Origin: Chryseobacterium sp. VAUSW3
GTDB taxonomy: Bacteria; Bacteroidota; Bacteroidia; Flavobacteriales; Weeksellaceae
NCBI RefSeq assembly: GCF_002205795.1
Contig: NZ_NIUY01000001.1
Span: 992,001 to 1,056,000, forward strand
Length of the DNA: 64,000 nucleotides
Direction of reading: 5' to 3'
This document shows positions 42,949-50,772 of this stretch, in pieces. Made by a program: the position numbers and the translations under genes. The notes under the pieces are model-generated. The model was not told where the DNA came from and ran no database searches. It was given only the letters and a program-made list of their open reading frames with translations. The stretch's first letter is position 1. Each line of letters starts with the position of its first letter.

Positions 42949-43338
42949 TTAGCGGAGTCTGTCTACAGATTTCACGAGCCTGTCGTCTTTCCTGATGTAG
43001 ATGTTTGCGATAAACAAACTCACCATCGAGATCAACGGGAAAAGCGGCTCAATACCTTTCTCAGGAAAATTAATTCCTCCAGATAAACTGAGTAGCCAAT
43101 ACGCCAATAAACCGAGCAACAAAGCGTTTATAAAAATGCTGATGTTATTCAGCAGAATTTGTCTCTTGCGGTCTTTATAACTTAAAATGCTTAAAAATCC
43201 GAAAAGGATTAAAACAACACAAACCACAGAAATAAATGGAGTCGGCCCAAAAACGGAAAAATCCTGCGCCGTAACGAAGAGGAAAATTGCGCCTAAAATC
43301 GCCAGAAAAATCCAAATAGTCTGTATTCTTTGAAGCAT
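42949..43338 (-). CDS. DUF4293-like four-helix membrane protein
   Basis: A 129-residue protein with four predicted membrane helices: IWIFLAILGAIFLFVTAQDF, FISVVCVVLILFGFLSILSY, ISIFINALLLGLLAYWLL and IEPLFPLISMVSLFIANIYI. It ends with the basic tail RKDDRLVKSVDRLR. Start MLQRIQTIWIF and layout match the Bacteroidota DUF4293 family, which is commonly encoded next to rho, as here. The ATG at 43338 replaces the longer reading from 43368, which would overlap the promoter. Function unknown. Confidence 0.83.
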   Translation of the reverse strand: MLQRIQTIWIFLAILGAIFLFVTAQDFSVFGPTPFISVVCVVLILFGFLSILSYKDRKRQILLNNISIFINALLLGLLAYWLLSLSGGINFPEKGIEPLFPLISMVSLFIANIYIRKDDRLVKSVDRLR

Positions 43339-43356
43339 TATAATAACTATGAGTTG

Positions 43357-43364
43357 CAAAAATA
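43357..43364 (-). promoter_or_regulatory. -7 promoter element for the DUF4293 gene
   Basis: Minus strand TATTTTTG, 18 bases before the ATG at 43338. It is divergent to the rho promoter 35 bases away. Confidence 0.58.
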
Positions 43365-43398
43365 GCAATTATTTTTTGCATAAATAAAAAAAGTAGTG

Positions 43399-43406
43399 TA
43401 GATTTG
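43399..43406 (+). promoter_or_regulatory. -7 promoter element for rho
   Basis: TAGATTTG, giving an 80-base leader before the rho ATG at 43495. Confidence 0.6.
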
Positions 43407-43425
43407 CATTACAATTGATCTGATG

Positions 43426-43452
43426 AAGAAAGTCGCCCGACTTAACTTTCTT
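43426..43452 (+). promoter_or_regulatory. rho leader: two mutually exclusive hairpins
   Basis: An 8-base stem (43426-43433 with 43445-43452) encloses and competes with a 6-base stem AAGTCG/CGACTT (43430-43435 with 43438-43443). They share bases 43430-43433, so they cannot both form fully. Confidence 0.35.
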
Positions 43453-43494
43453 ACTTTCACTTACTTATAAATTTACTTTTTCACATAACAATTT

Positions 43495-45291
43495 ATGTTC
43501 AACATTGAAACGTTACGGTCAAAATCCGAACTGGAGTTGACTAAAATCACCAAGGATTTGGGCATTAAACTTGCTAAGAACAGCACAGATAATGATAAAA
43601 TCTTTGCAATCCTGGATTTTCAGGCTTCCAACACGAAGATTGCAAAAGAGTATTTCAATGCCACCGAAACTCCCATGAATACGGAAGAAAAACCAGCTCC
43701 TGCACCCAAAAAACCGGCTGCCAAAAAACCAGCTGCCAAAAAGAAGATTGAGAAACCCGCAGAGGTTTCCGCCGAGATTCCTTTTGAAAATGCAGAAGCA
43801 AGCACCGAACCTGCAAAGCAAAAACCTGGAGAAAATACAGAACCTCCCGTAGCTGAAGCTGCACAAGAGCCTGAAAACAGAAGTCCGCAAAAGAAAAAAA
43901 GACAGCGCGTTGCTCCGCCAAAAGAAGAAGTTGCCGCAGAGAGTCCCGTAACTGAGACAGCCGCTGCACCCGAACCTGAAACTAAACTTGAAATAAAGGC
44001 TGAAGAGACCAAAAATCCGAATCCAAATCAAAACCATAACGGAAACGGAAATAAGAATCCTAACCAGAACAGACCTCAGCACCCGAATCAGAAAAACCAA
44101 AATAAAAATCCCAACCAAAACCGTAACCAGCAGAATGCTGAAAACCAGGAAGAAAATTCAAAAAAAGAATTTAATTTCGACGGTTTGGTGACCATTGAAG
44201 GCGTTTTGGAAATTCTTCCGGATAATTACGGTTTCCTCCGTTCTTCCGATTTTTCTTATATCTCATCCCCGGATGATGTATATGTATCTACCAACCAGAT
44301 CAGAAATTACGCACTGAAAACCGGAGACACCGTAAGAGGAATTGTCCGCTTGCCAAAAGAAGGCGAAAAATATTTCTCATTGCTGAAACCTACTGAAGTG
44401 AACGGCCGCGATTTAGAATTCATTAAAGACCGTGTAGCTTTTGAATTCCTTACACCTTTGTTCCCTGAAGAAAAATTCAATTTAACAGGGAAAAACGCTA
44501 CACTTTCTACAAGAATTGTTGATCTCTTCACTCCGATAGGAAAAGGGCAGCGTGCAATGATTGTTGCGCAGCCGAAAACGGGTAAAACGATGTTGCTTAA
44601 AGACATTGCAAACTCCATTTCCGAAAACCATCCGGAAGCTTATATGATGATTTTGCTCATCGATGAAAGACCGGAAGAGGTGACGGATATGGAAAGAAGC
44701 GTAAATGCAGAAGTAATTGCGTCAACCTTTGATGAGCCAGCCGATAAACACGTAAAAGTAGCCAATCTGGTTCTTTCAAAAGCGCAGAGAATGGTAGAAT
44801 GTGGCCATGACGTGGTGATTCTGCTTGATTCAATTACCCGTTTGGCAAGAGCTTATAATACGGTAACGCCAGCTTCAGGGAAAATTCTCTCTGGTGGGGT
44901 AGATGCCAATGCGCTTCATAAACCGAAAAGATTTTTCGGTGCGGCAAGAAATATCGAAGGCGGCGGATCTTTAACCATCATTGCAACAGCATTAATCGAT
45001 ACAGGTTCTAAAATGGATGAAGTTATTTTCGAAGAATTCAAAGGAACGGGAAATATGGAGCTGCAACTCGATCGGAAAATCGCCAATAAACGGATTTATC
45101 CTGCGATCGATTTGGTATCTTCAAGTACGAGAAGGGACGATCTTCTTCTGGATGAAACTACGCAGCAGAGAATGTGGATCCTCAGAAAATATCTTGCGGA
45201 TATGAATCCTGTAGAAGCCATGGAATTTGTAAACAAAAGCATCAAAGGAACTTTGACTAACGAAGAGTTTCTGATGAGCATGAACCGATAA
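43495..45291 (+). CDS. rho: Transcription termination factor Rho with long disordered insert
   Basis: A 598-residue hexameric helicase that ends transcription. The N-terminal Rho_N helix region (1-50: [26 protein letters not shown]) is followed by a low-complexity insert (about 61-224). This is first Lys/Ala/Pro/Glu-rich, then strongly Asn/Gln-rich (173-220). The RNA-binding domain follows ([28 protein letters not shown]), then the ATPase, with Walker A QPKTGKT (359-365), Walker [17 protein letters not shown] and the Q/R-loop [15 protein letters not shown]. Bacteroidota Rho proteins are known for such inserts, which in Bacteroides thetaiotaomicron drive condensate formation. Confidence 0.97.
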   Translation: MFNIETLRSKSELELTKITKDLGIKLAKNSTDNDKIFAILDFQASNTKIAKEYFNATETPMNTEEKPAPAPKKPAAKKPAAKKKIEKPAEVSAEIPFENAEASTEPAKQKPGENTEPPVAEAAQEPENRSPQKKKRQRVAPPKEEVAAESPVTETAAAPEPETKLEIKAEETKNPNPNQNHNGNGNKNPNQNRPQHPNQKNQNKNPNQNRNQQNAENQEENSKKEFNFDGLVTIEGVLEILPDNYGFLRSSDFSYISSPDDVYVSTNQIRNYALKTGDTVRGIVRLPKEGEKYFSLLKPTEVNGRDLEFIKDRVAFEFLTPLFPEEKFNLTGKNATLSTRIVDLFTPIGKGQRAMIVAQPKTGKTMLLKDIANSISENHPEAYMMILLIDERPEEVTDMERSVNAEVIASTFDEPADKHVKVANLVLSKAQRMVECGHDVVILLDSITRLARAYNTVTPASGKILSGGVDANALHKPKRFFGAARNIEGGGSLTIIATALIDTGSKMDEVIFEEFKGTGNMELQLDRKIANKRIYPAIDLVSSSTRRDDLLLDETTQQRMWILRKYLADMNPVEAMEFVNKSIKGTLTNEEFLMSMNR

Positions 45292-45311
45292 TGATTTCGT
45301 AATATATTCTC

Positions 45312-45340
45312 AAATCGTTCTGAAAGGAGCGATTTTTTTA
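45312..45340 (+). terminator. Intrinsic terminator after rho
   Basis: Ten-base stem (45312-45321, 45326-45335; two G-U pairs) closed by a GAAA tetraloop, then TTTT. Confidence 0.72.
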
Positions 45341-45382
45341 ATTTAATCTATGTTAAAGATTTATTAAAGTAATGTCTGTGGC

Positions 45383-45413
45383 TTGTACTTGCCCTACATT
45401 ATGAGTAAATTTG
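45383..45413 (+). promoter_or_regulatory. -33/-7 promoter for superoxide dismutase
   Basis: TTG at 45383-45385, 20-base spacing, TAAATTTG at 45406-45413; ATG follows at 45440. Confidence 0.68.
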
Positions 45414-45439
45414 GGTATTAACTTAAAATATTAAAAATT

Positions 45440-46036
45440 ATGGCATTTGAATTACCACAATTGGGATATGCGTACGATGCGCTTGAACCAACCATTGATG
45501 CAAAAACAATGGAAATCCACCACACCAAACATCACCAGGCATACATTGATAATTTAAACAAAGCAATTGCAGGAACAGATCTGGAAGGAAAAACCATCGA
45601 AGAAATCTGCAAAACAGGTGTAGATAAAGCAGCGGTAAGAAATAATGGCGGCGGACATTATAACCACACGCTTTTCTGGGAAATTTTAACTCCTGGAGGA
45701 AGCAAAGAACCTGTAGGAAACGTAAAAACAGCGATTGAAGCTTACGGAGGTTTCGAAAAATTCAAAACTGATTTTGCTGAAGCGGCAAAAACAAGATTCG
45801 GTTCCGGCTGGGCTTGGTTATGTAAGAAAGAAGACGGATCTGTGGCGGTTTGCTCTACTCCAAATCAGGACAATCCTTTAATGCCGGTTTCTGATTGCAA
45901 GGGCACACCTGTTTTGGGACTCGATGTTTGGGAGCATGCGTATTACCTGCATTACCAAAACAGAAGACCGGATTATGTTACTGCATTTTTCGAAGTAATC
46001 AACTGGGATAAAGTGGAGGAAAAATTTAATAAGTAA
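45440..46036 (+). CDS. sod: Superoxide dismutase, Fe/Mn family (Mn-type residues)
   Basis: A 198-residue cytoplasmic enzyme converting superoxide to oxygen and hydrogen peroxide; no signal peptide. The metal ligands are visible: His in [12 protein letters not shown], His in [10 protein letters not shown], and Asp and His in [20 protein letters not shown]. Residues that track metal preference, GGGHYNH and [10 protein letters not shown], match the Mn type (Gln in the NQD motif), but cambialistic behaviour is common in this phylum. Monocistronic, with a full promoter and a strong terminator. Confidence 0.95.
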   Translation: MAFELPQLGYAYDALEPTIDAKTMEIHHTKHHQAYIDNLNKAIAGTDLEGKTIEEICKTGVDKAAVRNNGGGHYNHTLFWEILTPGGSKEPVGNVKTAIEAYGGFEKFKTDFAEAAKTRFGSGWAWLCKKEDGSVAVCSTPNQDNPLMPVSDCKGTPVLGLDVWEHAYYLHYQNRRPDYVTAFFEVINWDKVEEKFNK

Positions 46037-46052
46037 GACGTTCTACAATATT

Positions 46053-46088
46053 AAAAAAGGGTTCAGATGTTTTCTGAGCCCTTTTTAA
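46053..46088. terminator. Bidirectional terminator between sod and lipoprotein gene
   Basis: Thirteen-base arms (46054-46066, 46074-46086; one G-U pair), A- and T-tract flanks. Confidence 0.85.
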
Positions 46089-46089
46089 T

Positions 46090-46500
46090 TTAACGGATCT
46101 CTGCACCGCTCAATCCCGACATCCGTAAACCGTATTTCCACTGAACATAAGCAAAAACCTGATACAGTTTATATTCAAACTTCAATCCGTAGTTTTCCTG
46201 TGGATCATAGTCTATCGAAGATTCAATCACATTTCGGTACCTGCCCGAATAGTAGTAGGAATTCCATTCGTTCACCAGAAAAGTATTTTTATTTTTAAGA
46301 TAAGATTCAGAATACATGTTCATCGGTTTCGCAATTGCGTTCAGGAAATAGTCGTACTGGGTATCAATCACCTGAAGATCCCATTCGCCCTCTTCATTTT
46401 TCTGAGGCGTAATTTCGGCGTGGGTGCTGTCCTGTGTTTTATTTTGCGGTGTACAGGCAATTACGCCCAGTGCAAAAATTAAATATAATAACTTTTTCAT
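46090..46500 (-). CDS. Small lipoprotein, possibly DUF6146
   Basis: A 136-residue lipoprotein with signal MKKLLYLIFALGVIAC (Cys16). The mature part has an unusual density of Tyr and Trp (DTQYDYFLNAIAKPMNMYSESYLKNKNTFLVNEWNSYYYSGRYRNVIESSIDYDPQENYGLKFEYKLYQVFAYVQWKYGL). The pattern resembles the flavobacterial DUF6146 family, but I am not certain. Function unknown. It converges on sod, with which it shares a terminator. Confidence 0.75.
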   Translation of the reverse strand: MKKLLYLIFALGVIACTPQNKTQDSTHAEITPQKNEEGEWDLQVIDTQYDYFLNAIAKPMNMYSESYLKNKNTFLVNEWNSYYYSGRYRNVIESSIDYDPQENYGLKFEYKLYQVFAYVQWKYGLRMSGLSGAEIR

Positions 46501-46530
46501 CGCTTTATTTTTATATAAAGTTATGAAAAA

Positions 46531-46560
46531 AATAAACCGAAGTACGGAACTTCGGTTTTT
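46531..46560 (-). terminator. Terminator after the secreted endonuclease-like gene
   Basis: Nine-base arms AAACCGAAG/CTTCGGTTT (46534-46542, 46550-46558); T-rich on the minus strand. Confidence 0.75.
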
Positions 46561-46585
46561 ATATTTTGATGTTAGAAAAATCGGT

Positions 46586-47782
46586 TTAACGCTTATGCTC
46601 GCGCTGCATCACGGTAAATACCGGGAAGTGGTCACTGTAGCCATTAGTGAAGCGGTCGCCATCCCAGGATCTTAAAGGATAACCCTTCCATTGTCCTTCG
46701 CTGTTTTTCATATAAGAAGGTGCAAAAACTTCGGTTTTAAATACGGTGTATCCTGCCGATAATTTTTCGGGAGAATAGAAGTTTTTAGAAACAATAATCT
46801 GATCAAAAAGGTTGGGTGCATCGCGGTAACCTAGGGTAGCAACACCTGCCTTATACATTTTGGTCATCAGGTTATAATAAGGAGTTTTATCGCTAAGTTG
46901 CTCCGGTTCTGCCACACTGCCTAAAACTTTTTTGATGCTTGGGCTCACAGGATCATCATTGAAGTCGCCCATTGCGATAAGTTTGATGGAAGGATCTTCT
47001 GCGATTAAACGGTCCATTTCGGTTTTTAAAACTGTTGCTGCGGCGGCACGGCGTGGGTAAGAGCGTGCTTCGCCTCCACTTCTGGACGGCCAGTGATTTA
47101 CAAAAACTGCTGTTTTTTCGCCATCGAGCAAACCTTTAACGACCAAAACGCCACGGGTGTAGCTTCTGTGGCCTTCTTCGTTGAAGATTTTAATATCTTT
47201 CTCATAGTGGTCGGTTACAACGAATCTTCCTTTCTGGTAGATTAAAGCCACATCCACGCCACGGGCATCATAAGAATTGTGGTGTACAATCCCGTAATTG
47301 CTTTTTGCGAGCGCAGGCTGTTTGATAAGGTCTTCGATCACCTGGCGGTTTTCAACTTCCACAAGGCCGATGATGGCAGGGTTGTCATTGGTATATTGTC
47401 TTCCCAGTTCAGAAAGTACTTTACTTATGTTGGCCATTTTCTGGTTATACTTTTGGGTATTCCAGTTTTTAGAGCTGTTTGCGGTGAAATCATCGGCAAG
47501 AATCTGGTTTCGCACCACTTTTTTGCCTACAAGAAGTTCGTTGCTCCATTCGCCTTTGTACACTTCAGTCGTTTCCAGATATTGTAAAGAGTCCAGCGGC
47601 ACACTTCGGTGGAATGCCGGATTCTTAACATCTTTTGTACCATCAATATAATCTGCCGACGGAACAGTGTCCCAGAGGTTTTCTACATTAAAAAAAGCGA
47701 TGGCTGCTCGCTGTACCTGTATTTTCTGGGCAAAAACAAAGCCCATAAAAAACAGCGTGATTGTAATAAAAAATTTTTTCAT
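46586..47782 (-). CDS. Secreted endonuclease/exonuclease/phosphatase-fold enzyme
   Basis: A 398-residue exported enzyme with signal MKKFFITITLFFMGFVFAQ. Motifs of the EEP superfamily appear in order: IAFFNVENLWDT (Asn), IIGLVEVENRQVIEDL (catalytic metal Glu), HHNSYDARGVDVALIYQ, VNHWPSRSGGEARSYPRR, IAMGDFNDDPVSPSI (Asp and Asn) and YSDHFPVFTV (Asp-His). These enzymes cleave DNA, RNA or phospho-lipid/inositol phosphodiesters; the substrate is not fixed. The start was moved to 47782 to give a clean signal peptide. It is divergent to a TonB receptor-DUF5689 lipoprotein pair, suggesting a nutrient-scavenging locus. Confidence 0.9.
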   Translation of the reverse strand: MKKFFITITLFFMGFVFAQKIQVQRAAIAFFNVENLWDTVPSADYIDGTKDVKNPAFHRSVPLDSLQYLETTEVYKGEWSNELLVGKKVVRNQILADDFTANSSKNWNTQKYNQKMANISKVLSELGRQYTNDNPAIIGLVEVENRQVIEDLIKQPALAKSNYGIVHHNSYDARGVDVALIYQKGRFVVTDHYEKDIKIFNEEGHRSYTRGVLVVKGLLDGEKTAVFVNHWPSRSGGEARSYPRRAAAATVLKTEMDRLIAEDPSIKLIAMGDFNDDPVSPSIKKVLGSVAEPEQLSDKTPYYNLMTKMYKAGVATLGYRDAPNLFDQIIVSKNFYSPEKLSAGYTVFKTEVFAPSYMKNSEGQWKGYPLRSWDGDRFTNGYSDHFPVFTVMQREHKR

Positions 47783-47971
47783 TAGAAAATACATAAAAAA
47801 TTTAAGTGCGTAAAATTACTAATAATTTCGCAAGCAAGCACTTAAAACTATGAGTAATACTTTTTAACAACATTTTTTTGGAGGCTTATGAATTTAGGAA
47901 TATTAATAATAATTGATACTTCTTTATAAGAATAAAGTGTTAAATATCTTTAACTTAACAAAAATTAACCC

Positions 47972-47979
47972 TAAATTTG
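47972..47979 (+). promoter_or_regulatory. -7 promoter element for the TonB receptor-DUF5689 operon
   Basis: TAAATTTG, 48 bases upstream of the ATG at 48028. Confidence 0.58.
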
Positions 47980-48027
47980 TTGCCCCTTAAAAATATCTTA
48001 TCATAAAGGGGATTTAAATAATTAGTT

Positions 48028-50754
48028 ATGATTAAAAAGTTATCCTTAATCTCATTGTTTACTTTGCTTCCGGCCTCGTTTTATTTTGCGCAAACTACGG
48101 TTTATGCGTATGTAAAAGACCAGGAAGGTAAACCAGTTGAGAGCGCAGAGATTGATCTTGTACAGTCTACTGATGATGTGAAAGCCGATAAAATTGGTTA
48201 TTTTCAGTTTGTTGATCTTCAGCCTGGGCAGTACCAGATTAATGTTTCGAAGCCGAATTTTGAAACAAAAGTGATTGAATTTACGGTATCTGCAAACGAA
48301 AAAAGAAGGGATTTAGGCGTAATCAGTTTATTACCTGCACCATTTGCAAATGCAGGGGTGATGGTAATTGATGATTCTGCCGCTGATAATGATGAAGGAG
48401 GCGGTTCGTCAATGCAGCCCACTGTAGGGCTTCTGAGCTCTGGCCGGGATGTTTTCCAAAGTGTTACTGCTTTCGAACTTGGAGCCTACTGGTTCCGCCC
48501 AAGAGGGGTGGAAAACCGTTTTGAAGATGTTATTTTCAACGGTGTATCGATGTCGAAAAACGATGATGGTAAAGTAGATTTCAGCAACTGGGGCGGGTTA
48601 AATGACGTTACACGTTACCCTTTTGAATCTGTTGACAATATTACCCCTTCCGAATATGCTTTCGGTAACCTTGGTGGGGTGGTATATTATAATACGAGAG
48701 CATCCAGCTACAGAAAACAAACTTCGCTTGCCTATTCATTTACAAACAGAAGTTATTTTCACCGTGCAATGGCAACCTACTCAAGCGGTTTGTCTAAAAA
48801 CGGTTGGGCATTCACATTCTCCGGAAGCCGAAGATGGGCTGACGAAGGTGTAATCGACGGAACTTACCAGGATTCTTACGCATATTTCGGTGCCATTGAA
48901 AAGCAGTTCAGCAGCCGCCACGCAATTAATTTAACAGCGTTTGGAGCGCCAACTTACAGAGCGAATAATTCACCAAACACTCAGGAAACTTATGACTTGA
49001 TGGGGAAGAATTATAATGCGTACTGGGGATGGCAAGACGGTGAGAAAAGAAATTCAAGAATCAGAAAAGTATTCGAACCAATATTTATGCTTACTGATTA
49101 TCTGAAAATTGGTAAAAACAGCAATTGGAACAACACGATTTCTTATCAGGAAGGTAGAGACGGAAGAAGCCGTTTAGACTGGTTCCACGCAGCCGATCCT
49201 AACCCTACGTACTACAGAAAATTGCCAAGCTACGGTATTTTCACCGAAGAAGAATTTAAAGCAAATGCACAGATCGATTGGATGAGCCTTTACCAGGCGA
49301 ATTATCTGAACCGTTATGATATGGCGGGCAATGAACAGGGCGCGGTGTACAGTATTGTAGAAGATGTAAATAAAGACAAGACCTTCAACTTTGCTTCCCA
49401 CTTTGATACTAAGCTTGATGAAAACTGGAAACTCAACATCAACTTTAATTATCAGAAACTGAAATCTGATAACTTCAGAGAGATGAAGGATCTGTTGGGA
49501 GCTTTGTATGCAAATAACCTGAACGCTTTCGGAAACGACCAGCCTTATGATTTAGATAATCCCAACGCTAAAATTCTTGTAGGAGACAGAACCCAATATT
49601 CCTACGATTTATTGAGAGATCAGTACACGTTAAACGCATCTACTGAAATCGACCTTCCGAAATGGACGGTAACTGCGTCGGTTTTCACTTCCTATGCGGA
49701 TTCTCAGAGAGACGGTAAATTCAGACACCACCAATATGCCGACAGCAAAGGAAAGAGCGAGGTTTTCAACTCGATCGATGCAGGTCTTAAAGGAAGGGTG
49801 CTTTATAAATTAGACGGTAGAAACTTCATCGTGTATAATGGTGCATTCTTTAGTCTGGCACCTACTTTAAACGAAATTTTCATCAGCCCGCGTGTTACCA
49901 ATATGATTACCCCGAATGTTGAAAACCAGATCATCAATTCAAATGACTTAAACTATATCTTAAGAGGTCAGATTCTTAAACTTAGATTAAGCGCATACTC
50001 TACGACGATTAAAAATGCTACAGAAATTTCCAGATACTATGCGGATATTTCCAGTGAAACAGTTGATCAGGGTAATGCACTTGTAGCAGAAGTGCTCAGC
50101 GGAATTGACAAATCTTACCAAGGTTTGGAATTGGGTGCTGATGTGAAAATTACAACCACCCTGAACGCAACTGCAGTAGTAAGTTATGGTGATTATAAAA
50201 TTACCAATAATCCTACAGTAACCACGTTTGATGACGATTTCGGAATCAGAGAGTGGGGTACTGCAAACATCAAAGATTATAAAATTGCCGGTACGCCACA
50301 AAAAGCTTACTCTTTTGGTCTGCGTTATAACTCCAAAAATTTCTGGTGGCTGGGAGCTACAGCGAATTACCTGCAGGACCAGTATCTTGATTTTTCTGCA
50401 CTCAATAAAACCGCAGCCATGTATACCGACCCACGTACAGGAGATAATTATCCGGGAGCTACACCGGAGGCGATCGCAACAATTACTGCACAGAAGAAGT
50501 TTGAAGATCAGTTTATGCTGAACGCGAACGCAGGAAAAACTTTCGTATTCGGAGATTACAGAATGGGTGTTAGTTTAAGTGTAAACAATATCCTGAATAA
50601 CAGAGATTATGTTACCGGAGGTTTCGAACAGGGCAGGGCAGTTAACTTCCCGGAAGCTCAAGCAGAAGCACAAAGAGAAAAACCTTATTTCGGTCCAAAA
50701 CTTTGGTACGACAGAGGAACTACGTTTTTTGCAAACGTTTATTTAAGATTTTAA
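48028..50754 (+). CDS. TonB-dependent outer membrane receptor with N-terminal carboxypeptidase-regulatory domain
   Basis: A 908-residue receptor. Signal peptide MIKKLSLISLFTLLPASFYFAQ; an N-terminal carboxypeptidase-regulatory-like beta sandwich (about 24-105: TTVYAYVKDQEGKPVESAEIDLVQS, LQPGQYQINVSKPNFETKVIEF); a plug (about 125-235: NRFEDVIFNGVSMSKND, NITPSEYAFGNLGGVVYYNTR); and a 22-strand barrel ending in the outer membrane signature TTFFANVYLRF with terminal Phe. Its substrate is unknown. It is 18 bases before the DUF5689 lipoprotein gene and divergent from a secreted EEP enzyme. Confidence 0.92.
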   Translation: MIKKLSLISLFTLLPASFYFAQTTVYAYVKDQEGKPVESAEIDLVQSTDDVKADKIGYFQFVDLQPGQYQINVSKPNFETKVIEFTVSANEKRRDLGVISLLPAPFANAGVMVIDDSAADNDEGGGSSMQPTVGLLSSGRDVFQSVTAFELGAYWFRPRGVENRFEDVIFNGVSMSKNDDGKVDFSNWGGLNDVTRYPFESVDNITPSEYAFGNLGGVVYYNTRASSYRKQTSLAYSFTNRSYFHRAMATYSSGLSKNGWAFTFSGSRRWADEGVIDGTYQDSYAYFGAIEKQFSSRHAINLTAFGAPTYRANNSPNTQETYDLMGKNYNAYWGWQDGEKRNSRIRKVFEPIFMLTDYLKIGKNSNWNNTISYQEGRDGRSRLDWFHAADPNPTYYRKLPSYGIFTEEEFKANAQIDWMSLYQANYLNRYDMAGNEQGAVYSIVEDVNKDKTFNFASHFDTKLDENWKLNINFNYQKLKSDNFREMKDLLGALYANNLNAFGNDQPYDLDNPNAKILVGDRTQYSYDLLRDQYTLNASTEIDLPKWTVTASVFTSYADSQRDGKFRHHQYADSKGKSEVFNSIDAGLKGRVLYKLDGRNFIVYNGAFFSLAPTLNEIFISPRVTNMITPNVENQIINSNDLNYILRGQILKLRLSAYSTTIKNATEISRYYADISSETVDQGNALVAEVLSGIDKSYQGLELGADVKITTTLNATAVVSYGDYKITNNPTVTTFDDDFGIREWGTANIKDYKIAGTPQKAYSFGLRYNSKNFWWLGATANYLQDQYLDFSALNKTAAMYTDPRTGDNYPGATPEAIATITAQKKFEDQFMLNANAGKTFVFGDYRMGVSLSVNNILNNRDYVTGGFEQGRAVNFPEAQAEAQREKPYFGPKLWYDRGTTFFANVYLRF

Positions 50755-50772
50755 TTACTAATAAAACATCCA

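Noticed and set aside
43519-44118. A 199-codon minus-strand open frame opposite rho, plus further frames on both strands there
   Set aside because: Shadow of the low-complexity Rho insert; its composition (Phe/Leu/Ser/Cys-rich) comes from reading Lys/Asn/Pro codons backwards.
44011-44160. Asn/Pro-codon repeat tract considered as a DNA tandem repeat or CRISPR-like array
   Set aside because: It is in frame within rho, the units are short and irregular, and no spacers are present.
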